Positions 1 through 10,084 are shown, counted from the stretch's first letter. The stretch is DNA of 64,000 nt from Pseudomonas triticifolii (GCF_014358015.1 NZ_JACONV010000010.1:62001-126000), one strand, 5' to 3'. A program made the numbers and translations. Notes: generated by a model from the letters alone, not told the origin.

Positions 1-2
1 CC

Positions 3-851
3 GCCATCGCCCAACGGGTTGAAGAACTGACCGATACCGCACGCTTGCTGCTCGCGCGGCGCCTCAACCATCGCTACCTGATTCAGGTGCAGCAGCAGTA
101 CCACATTCTGGAAATGGTCCCCGGCCAGGTCGGCCACGTGGTGGTCAACAGCTTGCCCGGGTTGTTCAAATACCTGGGTGAAGAGCAGCCCCACTACAGC
201 CCGCTGCATTTGGACCCGCATGCACTGGACGGTCACGATCTGGCGTTGATCCTGCCGTTCGGGCAGCCGGAATGCATTCAGGTGTTCTACCGCGTCAGCG
301 ACGACGAGGCAGACCTGTACGTGCTGGATGAACACAACTCGCTCTGGCATCAACGCGTACCTTGGCACGACGAACAAAGCCTGCTGATGCCGTTGCAGCG
401 CTTCTTTCATTCGCTGGTCTACCGTCGAGGCGCTTCACTGCCGCTGGACAACCCGGACGAACCGACCCTGCTGGAGACGCTCTACTATCAGCTCATGCCT
501 TCCGGTGCGTCACGCGCACGCCGCATAGAACCACGCCGCGCCCCGACGGCGGCGGACAAGCCGTTCTATGACGTACAGGCCATCATCGAGGAAACCTCAC
601 CGGGACAACTGAACGTCACGCTGTACTGCGACAACAGCGAGTTCTCCGAGCTCGAATATGGCGATCAGTTGTATCAGGCGGTGGCTCGCCAGATTCTCGG
701 CAAACGCCTGGAGCCCAAGCGCTATCGCTGCTACATCACCGATCTGGACCTTTCAGGCCTGCTCAATGACGGGCACGGCCAGAGCATCCTGTTCCTGCGC
801 CACAAGGCCGAGCTGGAAAAACTGCTCAATGAGGCGATGGACGACGCGTGA
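3..851 (+). CDS. cyaA: Class I adenylate cyclase, C-terminal part (5'-truncated by window)
   Basis: The frame is open from the window edge and ends at TGA 849-851, so only about the last 282 residues are present. The class I (enterobacterial-type) adenylate cyclase makes cAMP from ATP for Vfr/CRP signalling. The visible part is the C-terminal region, with the family-like stretches VVVNSLPGLFKYLGEE and LLMPLQRFFHSLVYRR. The catalytic N-terminal domain lies outside the window, so activity cannot be judged. It is convergent with rnk, with a REP pair between them. The order cyaA, rnk, cyaY, lysA matches what I recall from Pseudomonas chromosomes. Confidence 0.9.
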   Translation, partial: AIAQRVEELTDTARLLLARRLNHRYLIQVQQQYHILEMVPGQVGHVVVNSLPGLFKYLGEEQPHYSPLHLDPHALDGHDLALILPFGQPECIQVFYRVSDDEADLYVLDEHNSLWHQRVPWHDEQSLLMPLQRFFHSLVYRRGASLPLDNPDEPTLLETLYYQLMPSGASRARRIEPRRAPTAADKPFYDVQAIIEETSPGQLNVTLYCDNSEFSELEYGDQLYQAVARQILGKRLEPKRYRCYITDLDLSGLLNDGHGQSILFLRHKAELEKLLNEAMDDA

Positions 852-941
852 GGTGTCGGATAAACACAAACCCCGTGGGAGCGAGCACCGTCAGCTTGAA
901 CTCCGCGCTGTACACAGATCCTGCCGGATAACACAAAACCC

Positions 942-1030
942 GTGGGAGCGAGCTTGCTCGCGAAGGCGATGCATCAGCCGCCGCCTCTTCAACGGATGTA
1001 TTGCCTTATTCGCGAGCAAGCTCGCGACCA
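942..1030. repeat. REP inverted pair (REPIN-like) between cyaA and rnk
   Basis: The left arm at 942-964 begins GTGGGAGCGAGCTTGCTCGC. The right arm at 1009-1030 is its near reverse complement, but its outer end reads CGACCAC instead of CGCTCCCAC, so it is degenerate. A further half-element starts at 872 (CCGTGGGAGCGAGC). This is the typical Pseudomonas REP family, placed between convergent genes. Confidence 0.8.
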
Positions 1031-1054
1031 CTGGCGGTCGATAAGCCCACAGGC

Positions 1055-1462
1055 TTACTGATACTCGCCTGCTGCTTCCGGCTGATACTCAACGGCGAGC
1101 AGCGTCAGCTTGAGGGTCTTGCCGCCCGGCGCGGGCCAGTCGATGTGTTGACCAACCTGCAAACCCAGCAGCGCAGAGCCCATCGGCGCCAGAACGGAAA
1201 CGGTGCCCTCGGTGCCTGCATCCTGTGGATAAACCAGCTTGAGGTGATAGTCCTTGCCGCTGCCCTCTTCGCGGCAGTGCACACGAGAGTTCATGGTCAC
1301 GACGCCTGCAGGGACTTCATCGTGGCCGACCACCTGTTCGGCGCGGTCCAGCTCGGCCTGCAACGCCAGGACACCTGGCGTGGAATCGTCCAGACTGTCG
1401 ATCAGGTTCTCAAGACGCTGTACGTCGAGCCGGGTGAGGATGAGTGAAGGTGCAGTGTTCAT
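1055..1462 (-). CDS. rnk: Regulator of nucleoside diphosphate kinase (Rnk)
   Basis: This 135-residue protein matches Rnk in length and layout: a short N-terminal helical arm (LDVQRLENLIDSL) followed by a GreA/GreB-like C-terminal domain with VYPQDAGTEGTVSVLAPMGSALLGL. Rnk family members bind RNA polymerase through its secondary channel, and in Pseudomonas rnk influences nucleoside diphosphate kinase levels. The ATG at 1460-1462 is preceded by AAGGAG at good spacing, which decides the start over longer upstream frames. The gene lies downstream of a terminator hairpin, so it is probably transcribed separately from cyaY and the DUF1289 gene. Confidence 0.9.
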   Translation of the reverse strand: MNTAPSLILTRLDVQRLENLIDSLDDSTPGVLALQAELDRAEQVVGHDEVPAGVVTMNSRVHCREEGSGKDYHLKLVYPQDAGTEGTVSVLAPMGSALLGLQVGQHIDWPAPGGKTLKLTLLAVEYQPEAAGEYQ

Positions 1463-1500
1463 GATCGGGGCAGACTCCTTTTTCCGCGCGTGATAAAAGC

Positions 1501-1528
1501 AAAACCCCGCCGAGCTGGGCGGGGTTTT
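1501..1528. terminator. Rho-independent terminator between the DUF1289 gene and rnk
   Basis: Perfect 11-bp stem AAAACCCCGCC / GGCGGGGTTTT with a 6-nt loop. It has T-runs on both strands. On the minus strand it lies after the cyaY-DUF1289 pair and before rnk. Confidence 0.85.
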
Positions 1529-1601
1529 GACGGGCCTCCCTATCAAGAGAAGCAGGTTCTGACACTAACACAGTGCAATAAATACACAACCCGACGGGAC
1601 G

Positions 1602-1850
1602 TCAGCCTGCGGCATGACCTGTTTCAGCGTGAGAACGACGCCGCTCGGCTTCATGGCGGATCTGGCGTCGGCGCTCATCATCGGCCGAGCGCCACTCGCG
1701 AATGTCTTCAACATGACGAAAGCATCCCAGGCAGACCTTGTGCTCATCCAGCCGGCACGTACTGATGCATGGCGAGGGCACGGCGGGGCTGACGTTGCTA
1801 TACAGCGGTTTGGGCGGCCTGACGGCAGCAGGCTGAGGGGTCTGGCTCAC
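1602..1850 (-). CDS. DUF1289 family protein (Cys-rich small protein)
   Basis: This 82-residue protein carries the DUF1289 signature: SPCISTCRLDEHKVCLGCFRHVEDIREW, with four cysteines in a C-X3-C-X8-C-X2-C arrangement that suggests a small metal site. The N-terminus is Pro-rich and the C-terminus is charged (DDERRRQIRHEAERRR). It starts 3 bp downstream of cyaY and is probably co-transcribed with it. The molecular function of the family is not established. A link to Fe-S or iron handling is inference from the neighbouring frataxin only. Confidence 0.85.
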   Translation of the reverse strand: MSQTPQPAAVRPPKPLYSNVSPAVPSPCISTCRLDEHKVCLGCFRHVEDIREWRSADDERRRQIRHEAERRRSHAETGHAAG

Positions 1851-1852
1851 GA

Positions 1853-2185
1853 TCAGATCTCGTCGAAATCCAGCTCGACACCGGCCTGTTCCAGCGTCAT
1901 GCGGGCGAGCATCTCGCTCAGCAGCTCATCGCTGGTGTCGCAGGTCCAGCGGCTGTGTTCTTCGTCGTAATCGAAGTGGAAACCACCTGAACGCGCTGCC
2001 AGCCACATCTGGCGAAGCGGTTCCTGACGGCTGAAAATCAGTTGGGAGCCGTTTTCGAACTTGACGGTCAACACACCGGCCGAGTTTTCAAGATCCACGT
2101 CCAGGCCACTCTCGTCGAACACATCTTCCAGATTTTGCTGGGTCGCATCGACCAGGTCGTGAAAGCGGGCTTCGGTCAAACTCAT
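1853..2185 (-). CDS. cyaY: Iron-sulfur cluster assembly frataxin homologue CyaY
   Basis: This 110-residue acidic protein has the bacterial frataxin length. Visible features are the acidic first helix (LVDATQQNLEDVFDES...DVDLE), the beta-sheet core (GVLTVKFENGSQLIFSRQEPLRQMWLAA) and FHFDYDEEHSRW. CyaY binds ferrous iron through the acidic ridge and modulates IscS-dependent Fe-S assembly in the cytoplasm. It heads a two-gene minus-strand unit with the DUF1289 gene and is divergent from lptM-lysA, a conserved gamma-proteobacterial arrangement. Confidence 0.93.
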   Translation of the reverse strand: MSLTEARFHDLVDATQQNLEDVFDESGLDVDLENSAGVLTVKFENGSQLIFSRQEPLRQMWLAARSGGFHFDYDEEHSRWTCDTSDELLSEMLARMTLEQAGVELDFDEI

Positions 2186-2421
2186 TGCGGGAACCTCGGA
2201 AAGTGTCTGCTGAAAGCGCAGTGGGGCAAGATACGGATGCCATTCGGCAAATGCAAAGCATACCCGTCATTGGCATGACTGAACGCGATAATCCGGCGTG
2301 ACAGGTCAATACCTTCACTGCCGCGTCAAAAGCCCGCCGGACGGGAGGAGCCCTGCATAGGCAAGCCGTCGGGTGGCCGGTATACTCGGGCGCAATTAAT
2401 GCTTTTACAAAGGATTTCGCC

Positions 2422-2568
2422 ATGAAGCGCCTGATCTCTTCGCTTGCTGCGCTCGTCGCGGTCGCTTGTCTTGTTACAGCCTGTGGTCAAAAAGGCCCGT
2501 TGTATCTGCCGGATGACACCAAGTCCCCCGATGAACAAGCCAAATCGCAATCGCACAAGCATCTTTAA
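2422..2568 (+). CDS. lptM: LPS translocon maturation chaperone-like lipoprotein LptM (LppL)
   Basis: This 48-residue lipoprotein has a signal peptide (MKRLISSLAALVAVACLVTA) with lipobox V-T-A-C, so the mature protein starts at Cys21. The conserved C-G-Q-K-G-P-L-Y follows directly and is the LptM (YifL) signature. LptM is reported to help LptD oxidative maturation at the outer membrane. The gene is 9 bp upstream of lysA and heads the lysA-dapF operon, the usual Pseudomonas order (lppL-lysA). The TATACT at 2381-2386 is a possible -10, but no convincing -35 was seen. Confidence 0.88.
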   Translation: MKRLISSLAALVAVACLVTACGQKGPLYLPDDTKSPDEQAKSQSHKHL

Positions 2569-2577
2569 GGGAATTAC

Positions 2578-3825
2578 ATGGACGCTTTCAACTACCGCGA
2601 CGGTGAGCTGTTCGCGGAAGGTGTAGCTTTGTCTGCCCTCGCCGATCGCTTTGGCACGCCGACCTACGTCTACTCCCGCGCTCACATCGAAGCACAATAC
2701 CGCGCCTACACCGACGCACTGGACGGCATGCCGCACCTAGTGTGTTTCGCCGTCAAAGCCAACTCCAACCTGGGCGTGCTCAATGTCCTGGCCCGCCTCG
2801 GTGCCGGTTTCGACATCGTCTCGCGTGGCGAACTGGAGCGCGTGCTGGCCGCTGGCGGCAAGGCAGAGAAGATCGTGTTTTCCGGCGTCGGCAAGACCCG
2901 TGAAGACATGCGTCGTGCGCTGGAAGTCGGCGTCCACTGCTTCAACGTCGAATCCACCGACGAGCTTGAACGCCTGCAGACCGTCGCCGCCGAGCTGAAC
3001 GTGCGTGCGCCGATCTCGCTGCGCGTCAACCCGGATGTCGATGCGGGTACCCACCCGTACATCTCCACAGGCCTCAAGGAAAACAAGTTCGGCATTGCCA
3101 TCGCAGACGCTGAAGACGTTTACGTGCGCGCCTCGCAACTGCCGAACCTTGAAGTGATCGGCGTCGACTGCCACATCGGCTCACAGCTGACCACGCTTGC
3201 GCCTTTCATCGATGCGCTGGATCGTTTGCTGGACCTGGTCGATCGTCTGGGCGATTGCGGCATTCATCTGCACCACATCGATCTGGGTGGCGGCCTGGGT
3301 GTTCGCTACCGCGACGAAGAACCGCCGCTGGCGGCGGACTACATCAAGGCCGTGCGCGAACGCCTGGCCGGCCGTGATCTGGGCCTGCTGTTCGAACCGG
3401 GGCGCTTCATCGTGGCCAACGCAGGTGTCCTGCTGACCCGCGTCGAATACCTCAAGCACACCGAGCACAAGGACTTCGCCATCGTCGATGCGGCCATGAA
3501 CGACCTGATACGCCCAGCGCTGTACCAGGCCTGGATGGACGTCACGGCCGTGCGCCCGCGCGACGGCGCTGCACGCGCGTATGACATCGTCGGACCGATC
3601 TGCGAAACCGGTGATTTCCTGGCCAAGGGCCGGGAGCTGGCACTGGCCGAAGGCGATCTGCTGGCCGTGCATTCGGCCGGGGCCTATGGCTTTGTCATGA
3701 GCTCGAACTACAACACGCGTGGCCGTGCTGCCGAAGTACTGGTGGACGACACGCAGGCCTTTGAAGTGCGTCGTCGCGAAACCGTGGCCGAGCTGTTCGC
3801 TGGCGAAAGCCTGCTGCCGGAGTAA
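2578..3825 (+). CDS. lysA: Diaminopimelate decarboxylase
   Basis: LysA converts meso-diaminopimelate to L-lysine with PLP, the last step of lysine synthesis. The 415-residue length fits the family. Visible elements are the PLP lysine K60 in FAVKANSN, the glycine loop DLGGGLG, the phosphate/substrate segment FEPGRF and the CETGD motif supplying the second-subunit cysteine. The ATG at 2578 lies 9 bp after lptM with AAGGGA upstream. The downstream dapF makes the substrate, so the operon groups the last two reactions of the branch. Confidence 0.97.
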   Translation: MDAFNYRDGELFAEGVALSALADRFGTPTYVYSRAHIEAQYRAYTDALDGMPHLVCFAVKANSNLGVLNVLARLGAGFDIVSRGELERVLAAGGKAEKIVFSGVGKTREDMRRALEVGVHCFNVESTDELERLQTVAAELNVRAPISLRVNPDVDAGTHPYISTGLKENKFGIAIADAEDVYVRASQLPNLEVIGVDCHIGSQLTTLAPFIDALDRLLDLVDRLGDCGIHLHHIDLGGGLGVRYRDEEPPLAADYIKAVRERLAGRDLGLLFEPGRFIVANAGVLLTRVEYLKHTEHKDFAIVDAAMNDLIRPALYQAWMDVTAVRPRDGAARAYDIVGPICETGDFLAKGRELALAEGDLLAVHSAGAYGFVMSSNYNTRGRAAEVLVDDTQAFEVRRRETVAELFAGESLLPE

Positions 3826-3829
3826 CCCC

Positions 3830-4660
3830 ATGCTGCTGCGTTTTACCAAAATGCACGGGCTGGGTAACGACTTCATGGTCCTGGACCTGGTCAGTCAGCA
3901 CGCGCATATTCTGCCCAAGCACGCCAAACAGTGGGGCGACCGGCACACCGGTGTGGGCTTCGATCAACTCCTGCTGGTCGAAGCACCGAACAACCCGGAC
4001 GTGGACTTTCGCTACCGCATCTTCAATTCCGACGGTTCGGAAGTCGAGCAATGCGGCAACGGCGCACGCTGCTTTGCACGTTTCGTGCTCGATAAGCGCC
4101 TGACCGCCAAAAAACAGATCCGCGTCGAAACCAAAAGCGGCATCATTGAGCTGGATATCCGTAGCGACGGACAGATCAGCGTCAACATGGGCCCGCCGCG
4201 CCTGATTCCGGACGAGATTCCATTTCAGGCCGCAGCCCAGGCGACCAGCTACACCGTCGATGTTGACGGACAGAGCGTTGAACTGGCCGCCGTCTCGATG
4301 GGCAATCCCCATGCGGTACTGCGCGTGGATGACATCAATAATGCGCCGGTTCATGAGCTGGGCCCGAAGATCGAACATCACCCGCGCTTTCCCGCACGGG
4401 TTAACGTAGGGTTCCTGCATGTCGTGGATCGCCAGCGCGCACAATTGCGGGTCTGGGAGCGTGGTGCAGGGGAAACCCAGGCGTGCGGCACCGGCGCTTG
4501 CGCTGCTGCAGTGGCCGCCATTACCCAGGGCTGGATGATGTCGCCGCTGTTGATCGACCTGCCTGGCGGGCGGCTGTCCATTGAATGGGCAGGCCCGGGG
4601 CATCCTGTGATGATGACAGGCCCGGCCGTCAGGGTTTACGAAGGCCAGGTTCGTCTTTAA
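3830..4660 (+). CDS. dapF: Diaminopimelate epimerase
   Basis: DapF interconverts LL- and meso-diaminopimelate, giving the peptidoglycan cross-linker and the LysA substrate. The 276 residues contain both acid/base cysteines: C75 in EQCGNGARC and C219 in QACGTGACA. The N-terminal [11 protein letters not shown] signature is intact. The start at 3830 is 4 bp after lysA, which implies translational coupling. An upstream in-frame start would run into lysA and lacks the family N-terminus. Confidence 0.97.
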   Translation: MLLRFTKMHGLGNDFMVLDLVSQHAHILPKHAKQWGDRHTGVGFDQLLLVEAPNNPDVDFRYRIFNSDGSEVEQCGNGARCFARFVLDKRLTAKKQIRVETKSGIIELDIRSDGQISVNMGPPRLIPDEIPFQAAAQATSYTVDVDGQSVELAAVSMGNPHAVLRVDDINNAPVHELGPKIEHHPRFPARVNVGFLHVVDRQRAQLRVWERGAGETQACGTGACAAAVAAITQGWMMSPLLIDLPGGRLSIEWAGPGHPVMMTGPAVRVYEGQVRL

Positions 4661-4673
4661 GTGAGCAAATGCG

Positions 4674-5408
4674 ATGACTGATCAGCCTCAAGCTTCAACC
4701 GGCACCCCCAGCGAATCGCCTGCCGATAGCGCAGCGCCAAACCTTGAAGCAGAGGCGGTCATCGCTTTTCTGCTGCAGCATCCTGACTTCTTTGCCGAGC
4801 ACGACGAACTGCTGGTGTCGATGCGCATCCCGCACCAGCGTGGCGACACGGTTTCGCTGGTCGAGCGCCAGCTAAAACTGCTGCGCGAGCGAAATATCGA
4901 AATGCGTCATCGCCTGTCACAACTGATGGATGTCGCAAGGGACAATGACCGGCTGTTCGAAAAGACACGCCGCCTGAACCTTGCACTGATGGACGCCACC
5001 AGCCTGGATGAGATTGTCATCGCGGTCGAAGACAGCCTGCGTCAGGACTTCCAGGTGCCCTATGTCAGCCTGATTCTGTTCAGCGACAATCCCATGCAGG
5101 TCGGGCGTTGGGTCAGCAGCGCAGAAGCGCAGAAGGCCATCGGTGGACTGATCGGTGAAAAGGTCGTGTGCGGTGCCTTGCGTGAACACGAACTGGCTTT
5201 CCTGTTCGGCGCAGAACAAGGCAAGGAAGTCGGCTCGACGGCCATCGCCAGCCTCAACCACCTGGGCCTGCACGGCGTGCTGGCCATCGGCAGCCGTGAC
5301 CCGCAGCATTACAAAAGCTCGGTAGGAACGCTGTTTCTCAGTTATATCGCTGACGTCTTGAGCCGCCTGTTGCCACGCTTCGCCCACTCGCTGCGTTCGG
5401 TCCGCTAG
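4674..5408 (+). CDS. DUF484 family protein (GAF-like)
   Basis: This 244-residue protein has a disordered polar N-terminus (to about residue 22), then [20 protein letters not shown], the DUF484 hallmark. A helical linker ([12 protein letters not shown]) and a GAF-like domain with SLILFSD and [12 protein letters not shown] follow. It lies 13 bp after dapF and 2 bp before xerC, the classical dapF-DUF484-xerC order shared with enterobacteria (yigA position). The function is unknown. The conserved position suggests co-expression with xerC but does not prove a role in recombination. Confidence 0.9.
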   Translation: MTDQPQASTGTPSESPADSAAPNLEAEAVIAFLLQHPDFFAEHDELLVSMRIPHQRGDTVSLVERQLKLLRERNIEMRHRLSQLMDVARDNDRLFEKTRRLNLALMDATSLDEIVIAVEDSLRQDFQVPYVSLILFSDNPMQVGRWVSSAEAQKAIGGLIGEKVVCGALREHELAFLFGAEQGKEVGSTAIASLNHLGLHGVLAIGSRDPQHYKSSVGTLFLSYIADVLSRLLPRFAHSLRSVR

Positions 5409-5410
5409 CC

Positions 5411-6310
5411 ATGGAACAGCATCTGGACGCCTACTGCATGCACCTGCGCAGTGAGCGGCAGGTGTCTCCTCATACGCTGGAAGCCTATCGGCGCGACCTG
5501 GACAAGGTGCTGGCCTTCTGCAAGAAAGCCGGGCTGTCGAACTGGACTGCACTGGACATTCAGCACCTGCGCAGCTTTACGGCCCGCCAGCATCAGCACG
5601 GACAGTCCTCGCGCAGCCTTGCACGCATGCTGTCGGCCGTGCGCGGCTTCTACAAATACCTGAACCGCGAAGGCGCGTGCGAACACGATCCTGCAAACGG
5701 GCTATCCCCGCCCAAAGGCGAACGCCGCCTGCCCAAGACGCTGGACGCCGACCGAACCTCACAACTGCTGGATGGCGGCGTCGAGGATGACTTCATGGCC
5801 CGTCGCGATCAGGCCATTCTGGAGTTGCTGTACTCCTCGGGCTTGCGCTTGTCAGAACTGACCGGGCTGAACCTTGAGCAACTGGACCTTCGCGACGGCC
5901 TGGTGCAGGTGCTCGGCAAAGGCAGCAAGACCCGTTTGTTGCCTGTGGGCAGCAAGGCCCGTCAGGCGCTGGAAGCCTGGCTGCCGCTGCGAGCACTGGC
6001 CAATCCGAAAGACGATGCAGTGTTCATCAGCCAGAAAGGCACGCGCCTGGGGCCTCGTGCGGTGCAGAGCCGGGTCAAGGCGGTCGGTGAGCGCGAACTG
6101 GGCCAGAACCTGCACCCGCACATGCTGCGCCACTCCTTCGCCAGCCATCTGCTGGAGTCATCGCAGGACTTACGGGCCGTCCAGGAGCTGCTGGGCCATG
6201 CCGATATCAAGACCACCCAGATATATACACACCTGGATTTCCAGCATTTGGCTACTGTTTATGACAGCGCCCATCCACGCGCCAAACGCAAAGGATCTGT
6301 AGATGATTAA
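5411..6310 (+). CDS. xerC: Site-specific tyrosine recombinase XerC
   Basis: XerC, with XerD, resolves chromosome dimers at dif near the division septum. In this 299-residue protein all six catalytic positions of a tyrosine recombinase are visible: R146 (SSGLRLSEL), K170 (LGKGSKTR), H237 and R240 (HPHMLRHSF), H263 ([10 protein letters not shown]) and nucleophile Y272 (QIYTH). The N-terminal SAM-like DNA-binding domain spans about residues 1-90. The ATG is 2 bp after the DUF484 stop, and the 3' end overlaps the HAD gene by 8 bp. Confidence 0.96.
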   Translation: MEQHLDAYCMHLRSERQVSPHTLEAYRRDLDKVLAFCKKAGLSNWTALDIQHLRSFTARQHQHGQSSRSLARMLSAVRGFYKYLNREGACEHDPANGLSPPKGERRLPKTLDADRTSQLLDGGVEDDFMARRDQAILELLYSSGLRLSELTGLNLEQLDLRDGLVQVLGKGSKTRLLPVGSKARQALEAWLPLRALANPKDDAVFISQKGTRLGPRAVQSRVKAVGERELGQNLHPHMLRHSFASHLLESSQDLRAVQELLGHADIKTTQIYTHLDFQHLATVYDSAHPRAKRKGSVDD

Positions 6311-6995
6311 GCTGGTGACTTTCGATCTGGACGACACCCTGTGGGACACTGCGCCCGCGATAGTGGGTGCCGAAGCGGCACTGCGCGACTGGCTGGCCGA
6401 GCACGCCCCCAGGCTCGGCCCCGTGCCCGTGGAACATCTGTGGGAGATCCGGTCGCGCCTGATAGAGGCCGATCCTTCTCTCAAGCACCGAATCAGCGCC
6501 CTGCGCCGCCGTGTGCTTTTTCACGCGCTGGAAGACACCGGTTACGACGCCGACGAGGCACAGGACCTGGCCGACCAGGGCTTCGAAGTCTTTCTGCACG
6601 GACGCCATCAGGTGCAGGTCTTCCCTGATGTGCAACCCACGCTGGAAATCCTCGCCAAGACTTTCACGCTGGGTGTGATCACCAATGGCAACGCCGACGT
6701 GCGCCGTCTGGGCCTGGCCGACTACTTTTCCTTCGCGCTGTGTGCCGAGGATCTGGGCATCGGCAAGCCGGACCCTGCACCGTTCCTGGAAGCCTTGCGG
6801 CGCGGTAATGCGAATGCCAGTGCCGCTGTACATGTCGGCGATCACCCCAGCGACGACATCGCCGGAGCCCAGCGCGCCGGTATGCGTGCCATCTGGTACA
6901 ACCCGCAAGGCAAGGCCTGGGATGCCGATCAGTTGCCGGACGCGGAAATTCATAACCTGTCGCAATTGCCCGAAGTCCTGGCGCGCTGGGCCTGA
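6303..6995 (+). CDS. HAD-superfamily hydrolase (YigB-like phosphatase)
   Basis: This 230-residue HAD phosphatase has motif [10 protein letters not shown] (nucleophile and acid/base Asp at residues 8 and 10), motif II VITNGNA, the motif III lysine in IGKPDPAPF and motif [14 protein letters not shown]. Its position after xerC matches E. coli yigB, an FMN phosphatase. FMN as substrate is inference from synteny. The start codon lies inside the end of xerC (8-bp overlap), so translation is probably coupled. Confidence 0.9.
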   Translation: MIKLVTFDLDDTLWDTAPAIVGAEAALRDWLAEHAPRLGPVPVEHLWEIRSRLIEADPSLKHRISALRRRVLFHALEDTGYDADEAQDLADQGFEVFLHGRHQVQVFPDVQPTLEILAKTFTLGVITNGNADVRRLGLADYFSFALCAEDLGIGKPDPAPFLEALRRGNANASAAVHVGDHPSDDIAGAQRAGMRAIWYNPQGKAWDADQLPDAEIHNLSQLPEVLARWA

Positions 6996-7023
6996 GGCCA
7001 GCGGACTGCGCTCAAACAGCAGA

Positions 7024-7052
7024 CAAGAAAAAGCCCGCAGCGACGGCGGGCT
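7024..7052 (-). terminator. Terminator downstream of sutA
   Basis: Stem AGCCCGC (7032-7038) pairs with GCGGGCT (7046-7052) around a 7-nt loop. Read on the minus strand it is followed by TTTTTCTT, so it best serves sutA. It may also help end the xerC-HAD transcript. Confidence 0.75.
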
Positions 7053-7076
7053 CGTTCTCATACGACATCTGCTGCC

Positions 7077-7409
7077 TTAGATAGGGCGGCTGCCGTATTT
7101 GTTGTCAGGCTTCTTGGGCGGATCGGCAACCACGTTGGCTTCCACTTCCTGCACCTTGCCGCCACGCGCCAGGAATTCTTCCATCGCACGCGCAAGAGCA
7201 TCACGCTCCTTGTTCTTGGCTTCTACACTGGGCAGCTCATCGACCGAAACTGCAGCCTTGGCCTTGCCTTTGGCAACCGGTGCCGAAACCTCGGCATCGT
7301 CTACCTCGACAGCGTCGTCGTCGGTGGCGGCAACAAGACCTTCGTCGCCATCCTCCTCGCCTTCCAGGTCGTCTACCAGATCGTCATTGTCGTTGTCGTC
7401 GTCGCTCAT
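7077..7409 (-). CDS. sutA: RNA polymerase-associated regulator SutA
   Basis: This 110-residue, very acidic protein matches Pseudomonas SutA. It has an Asp/Glu-rich N-terminus (MSDDDNDNDDLVDDLEGEED), an Ala/Lys linker, a short helix (NKERDALARAMEEFLARGGKVQEVE) and a C-terminal tail ending NKYGSRPI. SutA binds the beta subunit of RNA polymerase and promotes transcription, including of ribosomal RNA, in slow-growing P. aeruginosa. It is restricted to Pseudomonas and relatives, which supports the genus call. It has its own terminator. The low-complexity acidic part should not be mistaken for spurious translation, because the tail is conserved. Confidence 0.88.
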   Translation of the reverse strand: MSDDDNDNDDLVDDLEGEEDGDEGLVAATDDDAVEVDDAEVSAPVAKGKAKAAVSVDELPSVEAKNKERDALARAMEEFLARGGKVQEVEANVVADPPKKPDNKYGSRPI

Positions 7410-7507
7410 GTTCTACCTCATGACTTGCGAAAGCAGATTTAGTTATAGCCCAACAGCCTCAAACGCCTGAGACCGCCGGAAAAATCAATAACCACTGACC
7501 CCAGCGG

Positions 7508-7933
7508 TTATATCCATTCACCCTGAAGAGTGGCCTGGACGTTACGAGTACCACCCGACTCTCGATGTTCGCCCAGATAAATACCTTGCCAGGTGCCCAG
7601 CGCCAATCGCCCTGCCGAAACCGGCAACAACAACTGGCAGCCAAGGAGACTGGCCTTGAAGTGCGCGGGCAAGTCATCAGGGCCTTCGTCGTTGTGTTCA
7701 TAACCGTCGACACCCTGAGGCACCAGCCGGCTGAAAAAACGCTCGAAGTCACGACGTACCGCCGGATCGGCATTCTCGTTGACGGTCAGCGAGGCCGAGG
7801 TATGTTGCAGCCATAAGTGCAGCAGTCCGACTCGACATTCGCGCAGCTGGGGCAAGCCTGCCAGTATCTCGTCAGTGACCAGATGAAACCCGCGTGGCCT
7901 TGCCCGCAGCGTAATTCTGGCTTGATGCCACAT
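7508..7933 (-). CDS. YjbQ family protein (secondary thiamine-phosphate synthase-like)
   Basis: This 141-residue protein has the YjbQ/UPF0047 signature: [45 protein letters not shown] and [13 protein letters not shown]. The histidines at HTSAS and at [12 protein letters not shown] form the likely metal site. The family has weak thiamine-phosphate synthase activity in vitro, and the physiological role is unclear. The ATG at 7931-7933 gives the usual family length. A longer frame upstream adds a hydrophobic stretch with no family match and was not used. Confidence 0.88.
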   Translation of the reverse strand: MWHQARITLRARPRGFHLVTDEILAGLPQLRECRVGLLHLWLQHTSASLTVNENADPAVRRDFERFFSRLVPQGVDGYEHNDEGPDDLPAHFKASLLGCQLLLPVSAGRLALGTWQGIYLGEHRESGGTRNVQATLQGEWI

Positions 7934-8126
7934 ACCATTCTCCGCACCTTCGGCGCGCATTCTAACTCGCCTGAGAAAAAAGCAAAGCGCGCAATAAACC
8001 AGCTTCACCGCACATTAACGAAGACAAACAGAACAACCTCACACGCGCCGCGTCAGAGCGCCCAAATCATTGACGCAGGCAAACCAGTGACAGCAGAAAA
8101 TCTCGATTTATCCACAACCGCCAGAC

Positions 8127-8156
8127 AAAAAAATGCCCGGAAACCGGGCATTTTTT
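8127..8156 (-). terminator. Terminator downstream of amtB
   Basis: Eight-bp stem ATGCCCGG / CCGGGCAT (8133-8140, 8144-8151), triloop AAA, and A/T runs on both sides, 20 bp after the amtB stop. Confidence 0.88.
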
Positions 8157-8176
8157 GTTTACAGCGCGGCGGCTCG

Positions 8177-9514
8177 TTACAAGTTGTAGCCACGCTCGTT
8201 GTGTTGCGCAAGGTCCAGACCCACAGACTCTTCCTCATCGGTGACACGCAGACCCATCACCGCGTCCAGCACCTTGAGGATCACGAAGGTCACAATGGCC
8301 GTGTAGATGACCGTAAACGCGACGCCTTTGAACTGAATCCAGACCTGAGCGCCAATGTCGGTCACCGTGCCGAAGCCACCCAGTGCAGGGGCTGCGAAGA
8401 CGCCGGTCAGGATCGCACCGACGATACCGCCGATACCGTGAACGCCGAAGGCATCCAGGGAATCGTCGTAGCCCAGCTTGCGTTTCAGGCTGGTGGCGCA
8501 GAAGAAGCAGATGACGCCTGCCACCAGACCAATGATCAGCGCGCCCATCGGACCTACGGTGCCGGCCGCTGGCGTGATCGCCACCAGACCTGCAACCACA
8601 CCCGAGGCGATGCCCAGAGCACTTGGCTTACCGTGGGTCAGCCATTCAGCGAACATCCAGCCCAGCGCAGCAGCAGCGGTCGCGATCTGGGTGACCAGCA
8701 TCGCCATACCGGCAGTGCCGTTGGCCGCAGCAGCGGAACCTGCGTTGAAACCGAACCAGCCTACCCACAGCATTGCCGCGCCGATCAGGGTGTAACCCAG
8801 ATTGTGCGGGGCCATCGGGGTGGTCGGGAAACCTTTACGCTTGCCCAGCACCAGGCAGGCAACCAGGCCAGCAACACCGGCGTTGATATGCACGACGGTA
8901 CCGCCTGCGAAGTCCAGAACGCCCCAGTCCCACATCAGGCCACCGACGCCGCCCCAGACCATGTGGGCGATTGGCGCGTAGACCAGCGTGAACCAGATCG
9001 CCATGAAGATCAGCATCGCGGAGAACTTCATACGCTCTGCGAAAGCACCGACGATCAGCGCAGGGGTGATGATTGCAAAGGTCATCTGGAAGGTGACGAA
9101 CACCGCCTCAGGGAACAATGCCGCAGCGCCGGTAATGCTCGATGGCGTGATACCCGCCAGGAACGCTTTACCCATGCCGCCGAAGAAGGAATTGAAGTTG
9201 ACGACGCCAGCTTCCATACCGGTGGTGTCAAACGCGATGCTGTAGCCGTAAACGACCCACAGGATGCTGATCATGCCGGTGATGGCGAAACACTGCATCA
9301 TCACAGACAGGATGTTTTTCGAGCGAACCATGCCGCCGTAAAACAGCGCGAGGCCAGGGATGGTCATGAACAGGACCAGAGCGGTCGCCGTCAACATCCA
9401 TGCGGTATCACCGGAATTGAGCACGGGCTCGGCCACTGGGTCAGCCGCCAGGGCCAGACCAGGTACTGCAAGGGACAACAGGGCTCCTAGCCCTGCGAAT
9501 TGACGCAGAGTCAT
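8177..9514 (-). CDS. amtB: Ammonium transporter AmtB
   Basis: AmtB moves ammonium across the inner membrane. This 445-residue protein starts with a cleavable signal peptide (to about residue 24, GLALAADP). Multiple membrane helices follow, including the Amt signatures DWGVLDFAGGTVVHINAGVAGLV and GVHGIGGIVGAILTGVFA, each with one twin pore histidine. It is downstream of glnK in the standard glnK-amtB pair, where the PII protein plugs the channel under nitrogen excess. The spacing is 35 bp and a terminator follows. Confidence 0.96.
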   Translation of the reverse strand: MTLRQFAGLGALLSLAVPGLALAADPVAEPVLNSGDTAWMLTATALVLFMTIPGLALFYGGMVRSKNILSVMMQCFAITGMISILWVVYGYSIAFDTTGMEAGVVNFNSFFGGMGKAFLAGITPSSITGAAALFPEAVFVTFQMTFAIITPALIVGAFAERMKFSAMLIFMAIWFTLVYAPIAHMVWGGVGGLMWDWGVLDFAGGTVVHINAGVAGLVACLVLGKRKGFPTTPMAPHNLGYTLIGAAMLWVGWFGFNAGSAAAANGTAGMAMLVTQIATAAAALGWMFAEWLTHGKPSALGIASGVVAGLVAITPAAGTVGPMGALIIGLVAGVICFFCATSLKRKLGYDDSLDAFGVHGIGGIVGAILTGVFAAPALGGFGTVTDIGAQVWIQFKGVAFTVIYTAIVTFVILKVLDAVMGLRVTDEEESVGLDLAQHNERGYNL

Positions 9515-9549
9515 ATTGTTTTCTCCTGGGGCGTTGGGGTTTTGGCGGC

Positions 9550-9939
<390 letters not shown>

Positions 9940-9944
9940 TCAAG

Positions 9945-9960
9945 TCTAAGCGCAGTGCCT
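9945..9960 (-). promoter_or_regulatory. Candidate sigma54 (-24/-12) promoter for glnK-amtB
   Basis: On the minus strand this reads AGGCAC-N5-TTAGA against the consensus TGGCAC-N5-TTGCW. The -24 GG and the TT fit, but the invariant -12 GC is AG, so the match is imperfect. The distance to the glnK ATG (about 57 bp) is plausible. NtrC control is expected from the gene family rather than shown by the sequence. Confidence 0.35.
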
Positions 9961-10084
9961 GGCTTTGTAACGCGCCGGTCGCCTGATCAGGCCTGACCGA
10001 CTCCAGAAAACCGCTTCTGACGAAACACTTCCCCGCTCCGCCTGCCGCACTGCATTCGTCACAGCGACTGCATCAGTGCATGGG

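Noticed and set aside
942..1030. Paired palindromes considered as a CRISPR fragment
   Set aside because: Only two inverted arms and no direct repeats with unique spacers. It matches the Pseudomonas REP pattern.
7817..9490. A 557-codon plus-strand frame opposite amtB
   Set aside because: It mirrors the AmtB codons. The product is rich in His, Arg, Asp and Gln with no domain, and amtB itself is certain.
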